Positions 1 to 8,199 of a stretch of 64,000 nt of DNA are shown here, in pieces. The stretch's first letter is position 1, and each line of letters starts with the position of its first letter. A model generated the notes under the pieces. That model had not been told where the DNA came from. It worked only from the letters and a program-made list of their open reading frames with translations, and made no database searches. The stretch covers positions 2,170,001-2,234,000 of the forward strand of contig NZ_OZ034983.1 of assembly GCF_964030845.1 (NCBI RefSeq), written 5' to 3'. A program made the position numbers and the translations under genes. This DNA comes from Candidatus Fukatsuia endosymbiont of Tuberolachnus salignus. Its GTDB lineage: Bacteria; Pseudomonadota; Gammaproteobacteria; Enterobacterales; Enterobacteriaceae.

Positions 1-145
1 ATTGTGATGCTGAATTTTTAATTGCCCAAGGTTTATCATTTTTTTTAAACATTGATACGAGTGACATAAGTTGTGAGGGGACTTCAACAGTCGAACTTTG
101 AGTTCTACTGACATTGATGTGATCTTTCAGATTAAAGTTTTTCAT
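1..145 (-). CDS. N-terminal part of an unknown protein, running off the left edge
   Basis: An open frame of 48 codons begins at the ATG whose complement is at 143-145 and runs leftward without a stop to the window edge, beginning MKNFNLKDHINVSRTQ. A purine-rich GGCGGGG lies just upstream of the start, and a sigma-70-like promoter is further upstream. The visible part is polar, has no signal peptide or membrane segment, and matches no family that I recognise. It is too short for the usual ORF length cut-off. The gene is partial, so no function is offered. Confidence 0.5.
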   Translation of the reverse strand, partial: MKNFNLKDHINVSRTQSSTVEVPSQLMSLVSMFKKNDKPWAIKNSASQ

Positions 146-177
146 AAACACCCCGCCGTAGGCCAATGTGTTAAAAC

Positions 178-215
178 CATACAGATTATAAGTGATTAAC
201 AGTGCTCAATGTCAA
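178..215 (-). promoter_or_regulatory. Sigma-70-like promoter for the left-edge gene
   Basis: On the minus strand TTGACA (210-215) and TATAAT (185-190) are both exact consensus hexamers. The spacer is 19 bp, longer than the optimal 17. Transcription would start near 178, about 33 bases before the ATG at 145. Two perfect hexamers in front of a frame with a plausible ribosome site support a real promoter, although the long spacer is a weakness. Confidence 0.45.
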
Positions 216-394
216 GCATAGAACACGCTCTTTTGATTACTGAGCGTTGATGAGTTTTTAATAACCGTTTGATCAATAAGCAAAGATAAAAAATAAATCT
301 CTATTTAGGAAAAATAAAAAATCATTTTTTTGATTGAATACCGCAATTTGTATATATCTTTTTTTTTACGAAATTTATTAAATGTACTTGATAT

Positions 395-455
395 GAGGAC
401 TACGAGTACCCGGTAACGCAGAATTTGCAGTACATAGTAGGTTTTGCAAGAAGTC
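395..455. repeat. Repeat B, partial copy (right half)
   Basis: Matches the right half of the fuller copies at 5223-5382 and 10932-11075: the block around CGGTAACGCAGAATTTGCAG followed by the terminal inverted repeat GGTTTTGCAAGAAGTC. The left half is missing. It ends two bases before the tatC stop codon, so it lies directly downstream of the tat operon. Confidence 0.75.
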
Positions 456-456
456 A

Positions 457-1200
457 TTATTCTTCCATGGAGGTGTGGTGCTGTCTTAGCGGATAAAAAC
501 GGGCGCTGAAAACACCGACTTCGAATAGCAAATACATTGGGATAGCGAGTAATGTTTGTGAAAAAACATCAGGTGGAGTCAGTAGCATCCCAATGACAAA
601 GGCACCGACTAATATGTATGGGCGTTTTTTCTTTAAATCGTCCGGCGTAGTCACACCACTCCAACACAGTAAAATAATGGCGATAGGCACTTCAAAAGAA
701 ACACCAAAGGCTACAAATAACGCCATAACAAAATCAAGATAGTTATTGATGTCTGTTGCTATTAAGACACCCGCTGGTGCAGTTTTTGCGAAAAAACTGA
801 ATGCCAGTGGAAAGACAATAAAATACGCGAATGCCATGCCCAGGTAGAATAAGACACTACTCGAAGCCAGTAATGGTAAGATTAGGCGGCGTTCATGTTT
901 ATACAAGGCCGGTGCGACAAATCCCCAAACCTGATAAAGAATGAATGGAGCAGAAATAAACAATGATACCATTATAGTTAGCTTGATGGGGGTGAGAAAA
1001 GGTGACGCAACGTCAGTCGCAATCATATTGGCACCTTGTGGTAGTTGTTTGATTAACGGTGCAGAGACTAATTGATAAATATCATTGGCGAAATACACTA
1101 ATACCAAAAAAACGATTAATACGGTGACGATACAATTCAATAACCGTTTGCGTAGTACTATTAAATGATTGATAAGAGGTTGAGTGTTATCAACAGTCAT
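457..1200 (-). CDS. tatC: Sec-independent protein translocase TatC
   Basis: TatC is the membrane receptor of the twin-arginine pathway, which exports folded proteins; with TatB it binds the signal peptide's arginine pair. The 247-residue protein is close to the E. coli length (258). It starts MTVDNTQPLINHLIVLRKRL, the usual cytoplasmic N-terminus, and has six hydrophobic segments with the conserved FVAPALYKHE loop and the YILVGAFVIGMLLTPPD region. It begins two bases after the tatB stop and is the last gene of tatABC. A repeat B fragment follows immediately. The C-terminal tail is slightly short but no conserved part is missing. Confidence 0.97.
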   Translation of the reverse strand: MTVDNTQPLINHLIVLRKRLLNCIVTVLIVFLVLVYFANDIYQLVSAPLIKQLPQGANMIATDVASPFLTPIKLTIMVSLFISAPFILYQVWGFVAPALYKHERRLILPLLASSSVLFYLGMAFAYFIVFPLAFSFFAKTAPAGVLIATDINNYLDFVMALFVAFGVSFEVPIAIILLCWSGVTTPDDLKKKRPYILVGAFVIGMLLTPPDVFSQTLLAIPMYLLFEVGVFSARFYPLRQHHTSMEE

Positions 1201-1202
1201 AC

Positions 1203-1646
1203 TTACTGATCCCTGCTAGAGTGATGAGGACGAGGTTTAATGCTCTTAATGTTATCAGTTGCCGTTGTTGATATGGGTGTGGTCGACACGACCTCATCAT
1301 GAATCGCCTCTGGATCAATAAGCTGTGGATTATTGCCAGCATGGGATTTTTCTGTATGGCAGGTCTGCTGGAGTGTTTTTGTGGCATGCTTTAGTTCATC
1401 GATAGAAGCTTGCAGCTCTGGAGTGATACCCTGTAACCCCGCTTGTTTGGCTTTTTTCAGACTGTCTTGTAGTTCCTGGAGTTTTAGCTCTTGAGACAGT
1501 TCTTGTTGCACTGTGGTAGCCAAAGAACGCAATGTTTTGATCCAGCTTGTAACCGTTCTTACCGCCACAGGCAACCGTTGTGGCCCAAGCACAACGAGGC
1601 CGATTACCATGATTAGCAGCAATTCACCAAACCCGATGTCAAACAT
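1203..1646 (-). CDS. tatB: Sec-independent protein translocase TatB
   Basis: TatB partners TatC in recognising twin-arginine signal peptides. The protein has 147 residues (E. coli 171). It begins MFDIGFGELLLIMVIGLVVL, a single N-terminal membrane helix, followed by the GPQRLPVAVRTV hinge and a charged amphipathic helix. The rest is a low-complexity, poorly conserved tail, as usual in the family. The spacing of 3 bases to tatA and 2 bases to tatC indicates one translationally linked operon. Confidence 0.95.
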   Translation of the reverse strand: MFDIGFGELLLIMVIGLVVLGPQRLPVAVRTVTSWIKTLRSLATTVQQELSQELKLQELQDSLKKAKQAGLQGITPELQASIDELKHATKTLQQTCHTEKSHAGNNPQLIDPEAIHDEVVSTTPISTTATDNIKSIKPRPHHSSRDQ

Positions 1647-1649
1647 GGT

Positions 1650-1928
1650 TTATACCTGTTCTTTGTCATTTTTAGATTTTTCTGTTTTTACATCAGGCGG
1701 GCTATCGGCAATAGTTTTTGCCGTAAAATCAGCATCATTGGTCGTATTATCAGCATCAGTTGACGATTTATCCGTTGAAGGTGTAGAAGTATCATCACTC
1801 ATCGATTTTTTAAAACCTTTAATTGAGGCGCCTAGATCGGATCCGAGGGAGCGCAGCTTGTTAGTACCAAACAATAGAGCCACGATTATAGCAATAATTA
1901 TCAACTGCCAAACACTTATGCCGCCCAT
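1650..1928 (-). CDS. tatA: Sec-independent protein translocase TatA
   Basis: TatA oligomerises to form the passage for folded substrates. The 92-residue protein has the typical start MGGISVWQLIIIAIIVALLF, one membrane helix, then the FGTNKLRSLGSDLG hinge, the amphipathic helix with GFKKSM, and an acidic, serine/threonine-rich tail. A GAGGTAGATAAA ribosome-binding region precedes the ATG. It follows ubiB by 80 bases on the same strand, the E. coli ubiE-ubiJ-ubiB-tatABC order. Confidence 0.96.
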   Translation of the reverse strand: MGGISVWQLIIIAIIVALLFGTNKLRSLGSDLGASIKGFKKSMSDDTSTPSTDKSSTDADNTTNDADFTAKTIADSPPDVKTEKSKNDKEQV

Positions 1929-2008
1929 TTTATCTACCTCTATGCGTCGTCTAACCTTATGATTTGTCGCGTGCGGTGATCACAGTTTTATGCTGACTTT
2001 CATCGCCA

Positions 2009-3640
2009 TCAACAAGCTCGCTTCCATCCCATCAGCCATACTAGAACACCGACAACAATTAACCCTATTGATAGTACAGAGATGCTAATCAATTGTAAAA
2101 TTGTGCCACTGATGAACAGTATAGCGCCGACACTAAACAAATAACGAGATTGTTCTTGACGTTTCTGCTCTTTAATCTGCGAGGATAATTGATCCAGACG
2201 TTGTTGTAATATTTTATGTTGTTGTAAGCTGTCGTAGATCATGTCAGGTAGCTCGGGAAATTTTTCTACCCAAAAAGGTGCCCTCTCTTTTAATGTGCGG
2301 ATCATTGCAGGCAACCCAATTTGATCACGCAACCAGTTTTCCAAAAATGGTTTTGCCGTCGTCCATAGATCCAGTTTAGGATAAAGTTGGCGTCCCAGTC
2401 CTTCTACATACAATAATGTTTTTTGTAACAATACCAGCTGAGGTTGTACTTCCATGTTAAAACGTCGGGCGGTACTAAATAAGTTCAGCAGTACGTTACC
2501 AAATGATATTTCAGCTAATGGTTTTTCAAAAATGGGTTCACAAACCATGCGAATAGAGAACTCAAAGTCTTCTATATTGGTATCACTCGGTACCCAACCC
2601 GAATCAACATGTAACTCGGCAACACGTCGGTAATCACGATTAAAGAAAGCGACAAAATTTTCTGCTAGATAGCGTTTGTCCGCTTTATTCAATACGCCGA
2701 CAATGCCACAATCAATGCCAATATACATTGGATCCTGTGGTTGTTGATAACTGACAAAAATATTACCTGGGTGCATATCTGCGTGGAAGAAACTGTCACG
2801 GAATACCTGAGTGAAGAAAATTTGAACGCCTCGTTCAGCAAGTAGCTTCATATTGGTGCCTTGCTTCTCCAATGCAGTAATATCTGATACCGGTATACCG
2901 TAAATACGTTCCATGACCAATACATTTTCTCGACAGAGATCGGTATACACCTCGGGGATATATAGCATTGGGCTATTGTTAAAATTACGACGTAACTGGA
3001 TGGCATTGGCGGCTTCATGTAGCAAATTCAGCTCATCATAGAGTGTTTTTTCATACTCCTTCACGACTTCATGCGGGCGTAATCTGTGTCCATCAAGCAG
3101 TAATTTAGGCATCCATTTTGCCAAACGATACATTAGACGTATATCGGCTTTGATAATCGGGCGGATATTGGGACGTATGACTTTTAATACTACTTCTTGC
3201 CCATTTTTTTTCAAACGAGCAGTATGCACCTGAGCGATCGACGCTGAAGCTAAAGCTTGCTGATCAAAATCATCAAACCAGGTTTCTAAAGGTGTGCCCA
3301 TTGCCAATTCAATGTGTTTACGAGCGAGTGCACCATCGAAGGGATCTACTCGATCCTGTAATAACGCCAGTTGATCGGCAGTGGCCTTCGATAAAAGATC
3401 ACGACGAGTTGACATCATTTGGCCAAATTTGATCCAGACTGGCCCTAGTTCTTGTAAAGCAAGACGTAACCGTTCACCGAGTGATTTATCTTTATGACGG
3501 TTTGTTAGCCAAAAAAGTAATCGGCAGCCGATACGCAGGGGTAAGGTCAGGCGAATAATCGGAATTAATTCATCCAGACCATAAATAATCATTATGCGAA
3601 TAATCGAATAAAGACGTTGAAACTCTCCTGGAGTCATCAT
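2009..3640 (-). CDS. ubiB: UbiB, ubiquinone biosynthesis accessory ATPase/kinase-like protein
   Basis: UbiB is an atypical kinase-fold (ABC1/ADCK) membrane protein needed for coenzyme Q production, acting as an ATPase that helps the Ubi complex. The protein has 543 residues (E. coli 546). The family's N-terminal KxGQ signature is visible as KFGQMMSTRRDLL, followed by ASASIAQVHTA in place of the glycine-rich loop and the HADMHPGNIFV catalytic loop. Two hydrophobic segments close the C-terminus. It overlaps ubiJ by 4 bases. The start MMTPGEFQRLYSIIRIMII matches the family. No lesion is visible. Confidence 0.97.
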   Translation of the reverse strand: MMTPGEFQRLYSIIRIMIIYGLDELIPIIRLTLPLRIGCRLLFWLTNRHKDKSLGERLRLALQELGPVWIKFGQMMSTRRDLLSKATADQLALLQDRVDPFDGALARKHIELAMGTPLETWFDDFDQQALASASIAQVHTARLKKNGQEVVLKVIRPNIRPIIKADIRLMYRLAKWMPKLLLDGHRLRPHEVVKEYEKTLYDELNLLHEAANAIQLRRNFNNSPMLYIPEVYTDLCRENVLVMERIYGIPVSDITALEKQGTNMKLLAERGVQIFFTQVFRDSFFHADMHPGNIFVSYQQPQDPMYIGIDCGIVGVLNKADKRYLAENFVAFFNRDYRRVAELHVDSGWVPSDTNIEDFEFSIRMVCEPIFEKPLAEISFGNVLLNLFSTARRFNMEVQPQLVLLQKTLLYVEGLGRQLYPKLDLWTTAKPFLENWLRDQIGLPAMIRTLKERAPFWVEKFPELPDMIYDSLQQHKILQQRLDQLSSQIKEQKRQEQSRYLFSVGAILFISGTILQLISISVLSIGLIVVGVLVWLMGWKRAC

Positions 3641-4257
3641 TTTGTTATCTCTATCCTGGCCAATCTTGTATTGAGGCTATCCAGAGTACGCAAGCTGGCA
3701 TCCACTTCTTCGTTAAACCATGCTACTTCCAGCCGAGTCGGCGCTATTTTCCATTCTTCAGTTATGGTTTCGGCGCAATAACGCTGTTGTTGTCGCCAAC
3801 GGGTGGTGAGGAAAGTGTGTCCCTTGTGCAGCAGTTGGCTTAAGGTTTCGGTAGCAATATCACCAAAATAAGGGGTTAACCATTCAGTAGGATCCCACTG
3901 TTCCAGATCTAGCAACGTCATTAGCTGCTGTGCAACCTGAATATCACCTTCTATGATCAGTTCACCACTGAGCATAAGCGTGGGTAGCTGCTGTCTGTCT
4001 CTGAGCTTGGCCAGGACGGTGATACGGGTCTTAATGGTACAATCAACGCTGTCCTCCCACTGGGTCAATATATCAACGTGATGATCACTAAATAACAGTA
4101 ATAGCGGCGTCTGCAATTCATCCAGTTCGATACGTAGCACTTTAGCTGCCAAAAGAGCAGGTATCGTTTTTATACCGTGATCACGGAATAGCAGTTTATT
4201 GAGCAATGTTTCCAACGCAGCAACCACTAAGGGTGTCAAAAACATAAAAGCATCCAC
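3637..4257 (-). CDS. ubiJ: UbiJ, ubiquinone biosynthesis accessory protein (SCP2 lipid-binding)
   Basis: UbiJ is a soluble accessory factor that, with UbiK, supports the multi-enzyme ubiquinone complex, probably by binding lipid intermediates. The 206-residue protein (E. coli 201) has an N-terminal SCP2-type sterol-carrier domain and a C-terminal helical segment with charged heptads. It starts MDAFMFLTPLVVAALETLLN. It lies between ubiE and ubiB as in E. coli and overlaps ubiB by 4 bases. About 175 bases separating it from ubiE are filled by a repeat A copy, so coupling within the operon may be weakened. Confidence 0.93.
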   Translation of the reverse strand: MDAFMFLTPLVVAALETLLNKLLFRDHGIKTIPALLAAKVLRIELDELQTPLLLLFSDHHVDILTQWEDSVDCTIKTRITVLAKLRDRQQLPTLMLSGELIIEGDIQVAQQLMTLLDLEQWDPTEWLTPYFGDIATETLSQLLHKGHTFLTTRWRQQQRYCAETITEEWKIAPTRLEVAWFNEEVDASLRTLDSLNTRLARIEITK

Positions 4258-4263
4258 CTTATG

Positions 4264-4434
4264 AAGCCTGTTCCAAATCTTCTTGAGCGACGCTCAGACG
4301 AAGAAAAAATGCGCGAAAAAGCGCAGTTTACCCTTTGTATACAACAAGAGGGAGTCAATGAGCATTTTGAACGTGTTTTTGACGAATGACTTGACCAAAA
4401 TACGGCGAACACAAGAGATTTCGAACAGGTCCTC
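4264..4434. repeat. Repeat A, full copy between ubiE and ubiJ
   Basis: About 170 bp, bounded by imperfect inverted ends (left CCTGTTCCAAATCTTCTTG; right the complement of CCTGTTCGAAATCTCTTG). It carries the internal block AGGGAGTCAATGAGCATTTT shared with the copies at 10559, 13830, 14064 and 15943. Its right end supplies bases around the ubiE stop codon. It has no transposase and resembles a MITE (short non-autonomous element). Confidence 0.85.
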
Positions 4435-5188
4435 AAAACTTGAAACCCCGATGCAATGCAACAATACCACCGGTTAAATTGGAATAGGTAACGTTTTCAA
4501 AGCCAGCATCACTGATCATATCCTTAAGTGTTTCCTGATCGGGATGCATACGGATAGACTCGGCTAAATAACGATAACTTTCAGCATCCTGAGCCACAAT
4601 TTTGCCAATTTTAGGCAAGATATGGAATGAGTATGCATCATAAATCTTGCTGACTGGCTCAAAAAGAGGTTTTGAGAATTCTAAAATCAACAGACGACCT
4701 CCAGGTTTGAGTACGCGAAACATAGAACGTAATGCTTTCTCTTTTTCGGTTACATTGCGCAGGCCAAAAGAGAGAGTGATACAGTCAAAATAATTATCTG
4801 GAAAAGGCAAGGTTTCGGCATTAGCTTGAACATAGCTGACATTAGCAATGATGCCTTTGTTACGTAGTTTCTCACGACCGACCCGCAGCATGGATTCATT
4901 GATATCCGCTAGTACAACTTGGCCCTGAATGCCCACCAATCGCGAGAACCTGGCGGTCAAATCACCGGTACCTCCAGCCAAATCCAATACCTTTTGACCC
5001 GGCCGTACACCGCTACTATCTACGGTAAAACGCTTCCAGAGCCGATGGACTCCAAATGACATTAAATCATTCATCAGATCGTATTTGGCAGCAACAGAAT
5101 GAAAAATTTCTGCCACCATACCTGTTTTTTTTTCTTTGGCGACGGTGCGAAAACCAAAATCAGTGGTTTCTTTTTCTTGATCTGTCAT
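4433..5188 (-). CDS. ubiE: UbiE, ubiquinone/menaquinone C-methyltransferase
   Basis: UbiE methylates the ring of demethylmenaquinone and of the corresponding ubiquinone intermediate, using S-adenosylmethionine. It is 251 residues, identical in length to E. coli. Class I methyltransferase motif I is VLDLAGGTGDLT, and the family signature LSFGLRNVTEKEKALRSM follows. The C-terminus ends GGIVALHRGFKF, complete although the stop codon touches a repeat A copy. It is the first gene of the ubiE-ubiJ-ubiB-tat group. Upstream lies repeat B and then lpxK, which is not its normal neighbour. Confidence 0.97.
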   Translation of the reverse strand: MTDQEKETTDFGFRTVAKEKKTGMVAEIFHSVAAKYDLMNDLMSFGVHRLWKRFTVDSSGVRPGQKVLDLAGGTGDLTARFSRLVGIQGQVVLADINESMLRVGREKLRNKGIIANVSYVQANAETLPFPDNYFDCITLSFGLRNVTEKEKALRSMFRVLKPGGRLLILEFSKPLFEPVSKIYDAYSFHILPKIGKIVAQDAESYRYLAESIRMHPDQETLKDMISDAGFENVTYSNLTGGIVALHRGFKF

Positions 5189-5222
5189 GTTTTACCTGCT
5201 TCGAATAGGTTCTTCGGGATAA

Positions 5223-5382
5223 TAGACTTCTTGCAAAACCGTCGTTTGTTATGCGAAGTCAAGGCGCTTTACGCGCAGTAACTGCGTGGTACATGTAACT
5301 ACATGAGGATTGTAAGCACCAGGTAACGCAGAATTCGTAGTACGTATTTGCAAACACATAGTAGGTTTTGCAAGAAGTCTAA
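5223..5382. repeat. Repeat B, full copy between lpxK and ubiE
   Basis: About 160 bp with a perfect 18-bp terminal inverted repeat: TAGACTTCTTGCAAAACC at the left and its exact complement at the right. The ends carry TA, as expected for an element that duplicates TA. The right end provides the TAG stop codon of lpxK. It has no coding capacity. Confidence 0.88.
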
Positions 5383-6377
5383 TGTTGAGATCTTGTTTCT
5401 CGGTTGCATAATGATCCAATGGTCGTCAATAGCTTTTCTGCCTGAGGTGAGGCTAATTGTGCATCAACTGGCAGATACCACCAATATGGCTTTGCAAATG
5501 CACGGCATTTTACCGCATCTTTTTCAGTCATCAGCAAGGATTGTTGCTGGTTGGCAAGTGGTAACAATTGTTCCAACGAATAATTTTGATGATCAGCAAA
5601 GTGATATTCTTTTTGCACAGTCACACCCAGTTGTTTCAGTGTCAAGAAAAACCGTGGCGGATGACCAATACCTGCCATGGCGATAACCTGTATCAATTTT
5701 TGAGCAGGTCTTTGCTCTCCCGTCACCAGATTGACTACCTGAGAGGCTTGCAATTGCATAGGGATTTCCTCTGGTCCCGCATAACCACCATTAATAATGA
5801 TGGCATTCACTGAAGCGAGCCGCCCTGCACGTTCACGCATCGGACCAGCAGGTAACCACCAACCGTTACCAAAACGGTGCAGCGCATCAATCACAACCAG
5901 TTCAAAATCTCTCTGGAGTGCATAATGTTGTAGACCATCGTCCGTTATCACCAAATCTAACGGGTATGCCCTGAGCAAGGCCTGAACCGCTGCAGAACGG
6001 TTAGGCGACACAGCGACGGGTACGCCAGTACGTTGAAAAATCAGTACAGGTTCATCGCCGGCTTGTTCAGTGGTGGTCTGCATTGTGAGTATTAACGGAT
6101 AACTTGCCGCTTTACCGCCGTAACCACGTGCAACCACTCCGATCCGTAGCCCACGTTTCCGTAGTTGTTCTACTAACCAGATAACTACTGGCGTTTTGCC
6201 GTTACCTCCTACGGTAAGGTTGCCTACCACCACGATGGGTACCGGTGAGCGCCAGCTGGTACGCCAACCTCGCAGGTAACTCACGCGAATCAACCAGGTT
6301 ACTAATCCATATAACCAGGATAAGGGTAGCAGTAACAAATAGAGATGTGATCGACCAGACCAGATACGCTGCATCAT
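5379..6377 (-). CDS. lpxK: LpxK, tetraacyldisaccharide 4'-kinase
   Basis: LpxK phosphorylates the 4' position of the lipid A disaccharide precursor at the inner membrane. The protein has 332 residues (E. coli 328), with an N-terminal membrane anchor (SHLYLLLLPLSWLYG), the P-loop-like VVGNLTVGGNGKTPV, and downstream catalytic region DDGLQHYALQRDFELVV. The start overlaps the msbA stop (ATGA), as in E. coli. The last codons ETRSQH end on a TAG belonging to repeat B, so the very C-terminus may have been reset by the repeat. The enzyme core is intact. Confidence 0.96.
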   Translation of the reverse strand: MMQRIWSGRSHLYLLLLPLSWLYGLVTWLIRVSYLRGWRTSWRSPVPIVVVGNLTVGGNGKTPVVIWLVEQLRKRGLRIGVVARGYGGKAASYPLILTMQTTTEQAGDEPVLIFQRTGVPVAVSPNRSAAVQALLRAYPLDLVITDDGLQHYALQRDFELVVIDALHRFGNGWWLPAGPMRERAGRLASVNAIIINGGYAGPEEIPMQLQASQVVNLVTGEQRPAQKLIQVIAMAGIGHPPRFFLTLKQLGVTVQKEYHFADHQNYSLEQLLPLANQQQSLLMTEKDAVKCRAFAKPYWWYLPVDAQLASPQAEKLLTTIGSLCNRETRSQH

Positions 6378-8122
6378 TGGCTAAATTGCATACGGTTAAG
6401 TTGAGCATAAGCGCCTTGTTTCGCTAACAGTTCACTATGTTCACCTCGTTCGATAATATAGCCATCTTCTATTACTAAGATTTCATCCGCTTTTTCAATC
6501 GTAGATAAGCGATGTGCGATCACTAATGAAGTGCGATTTTTTTGTAATGTTTCGAGAGCGGCCTGAATGGCACGTTCAGATTCAGCATCTAATGCTGAGG
6601 TCGCTTCATCGAGGATCAAAATAGGACAGTCACGTAGCAGAGCACGTGCAATCGCGATACGTTGACGCTGTCCTCCAGATAACATTACACCATTTTCGCC
6701 AATCAAAGTATCGAATCCGTTCTCCATTTTATCAATAAAATCAGTAGCATAAGCCATTCGTGCTGCTTCCTCTATCTCCTCACGACTGTATTGCTGATTT
6801 CTAGCATAGGCAATATTATTAGCGACCGTATCATTAAATAAATGTACATTCTGTGAGACTAATGCAATCTGATTACGCAGTGATCGCAGTTTATAATCAC
6901 GTAAATCATGCTGATCGATCGAAATGTTACCTTGATCGACATCGTAGAAACGAGTAAGAAGATTAGCAATAGTCGATTTGCCTGAGCCGGAGCGTCCAAC
7001 CAGTGCCACTATTTTCCCTGCCTGAATATGTATATTAATATCGTTTAATACTGGGGCTTCTTTTCCTGGGTAAGAAAAGCTGACATTACGAAACTCAATA
7101 TCTCCATTCACCCGAGTCACTTCTAATTTACCTTGATCTTTTTCTTGCCGAGTATCGAGAATGGAGAACAGGGTTTGGCAAGCTGCCATGCCACGCTGAA
7201 ATTGAGAATTGATATTGGTCAATGATTTTAGCGGACGCATCAACGCTATCATGGAAGCAAATACTACGGTAATAGTGCCAGCGGTCAGGGTTTCCATCAC
7301 GCTGGGGAAACTCGCTGCGTACAATACAAAAGCGAGCGCAAAAGAAGCAATTAACTGAATAATAGGATCAGAGATCGACGAGGCAGAAACCAAGCGCATT
7401 CCTTGTTGCCGCATTTGGTTACTAACCGTATCAAAACGCTCGGTTTCCGTTTTTTGTCCACCGAAAACCAAGACTTCTTTGTGTCCTTTTAGCATTTGCT
7501 CTGCGCTGGTGGTCACTTGCCCCATGGTGTTTTGCATATTTTTACTGATATCACGGAAGCGTTTAGATATCATGCGGATTGCCAGTGAAACAATAGGGGC
7601 AATAACGATCAGAATTAATGACAATTGCCAGCTGTAATAAAACATCATAATAAACAGCCCGATGATAGAGGCACCTTCCCTAACGACTGTAATCAATGCA
7701 CTGGAAGAAGAGGACGCGACCTGTTCCGAATCGTAGGTGATACGAGAAAGTAGCATTCCCGTAGACTGCTGATCGAAAAATGAAACCGGCATACCCATCA
7801 TATGGCTAAATAGACGACGGCGCATATGCATCACCACTTTACCAGAAACCCATGCAATACAATAAGTTGAAATAAATCCCGTTATACCTCGTACTAGCAT
7901 CAGACCAATAATAGCCAACGGCATCCACATCAAAATTGAACTATCTGCTTTGCCAAAACCGTCATCTAGCAGTGGTTTAAGCAATGACAACATAAAAGTA
8001 TCACTGGCCGCGTTAAGGATTAATGCTATCGCCGCGGTGATGAGACCGGTTTTAAAAGGAGCGATCATCGGCCAGAGGCGCCGGAAAGTCTGCCATGTGG
8101 AGAGATCTTTATCATTTATCAT
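6374..8122 (-). CDS. msbA: MsbA, lipid A export ATP-binding/permease protein
   Basis: MsbA flips core-lipid A across the inner membrane. It is 582 residues, exactly the E. coli length. The N-terminal half is the six-helix exporter domain. The C-terminal nucleotide-binding domain shows Walker A GRSGSGKST, the signature LSGGQRQRIAIARAL, Walker B ILILDEATSALD and the H-loop IAHRLST. It is followed by lpxK with a 4-base overlap and preceded by comEC, the usual enteric order. A fragment of repeat A sits between comEC and msbA. Confidence 0.98.
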   Translation of the reverse strand: MINDKDLSTWQTFRRLWPMIAPFKTGLITAAIALILNAASDTFMLSLLKPLLDDGFGKADSSILMWMPLAIIGLMLVRGITGFISTYCIAWVSGKVVMHMRRRLFSHMMGMPVSFFDQQSTGMLLSRITYDSEQVASSSSSALITVVREGASIIGLFIMMFYYSWQLSLILIVIAPIVSLAIRMISKRFRDISKNMQNTMGQVTTSAEQMLKGHKEVLVFGGQKTETERFDTVSNQMRQQGMRLVSASSISDPIIQLIASFALAFVLYAASFPSVMETLTAGTITVVFASMIALMRPLKSLTNINSQFQRGMAACQTLFSILDTRQEKDQGKLEVTRVNGDIEFRNVSFSYPGKEAPVLNDINIHIQAGKIVALVGRSGSGKSTIANLLTRFYDVDQGNISIDQHDLRDYKLRSLRNQIALVSQNVHLFNDTVANNIAYARNQQYSREEIEEAARMAYATDFIDKMENGFDTLIGENGVMLSGGQRQRIAIARALLRDCPILILDEATSALDAESERAIQAALETLQKNRTSLVIAHRLSTIEKADEILVIEDGYIIERGEHSELLAKQGAYAQLNRMQFSQ

Positions 8123-8145
8123 TAAAGCTTAGCCCAAAAAAAATT

Positions 8146-8190
8146 TGACGAAGTATCAGCAAGCACAAGAGATTTCGAACAGGTTCTAAG
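8146..8190. repeat. Repeat A, partial copy upstream of msbA
   Basis: Only the last ~45 bases of the element are present, from TTGACGAAGTATCAGCAAGC through GATTTCGAACAGGTTCTAAG. The variant AAGTATCAGCAAGC is close to that of the 13830 copy (AAGTACCAGCAAGC), suggesting two sub-types. It occupies most of the 77-base gap between comEC and msbA. Confidence 0.8.
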
Positions 8191-8199
8191 AGGCCCATT

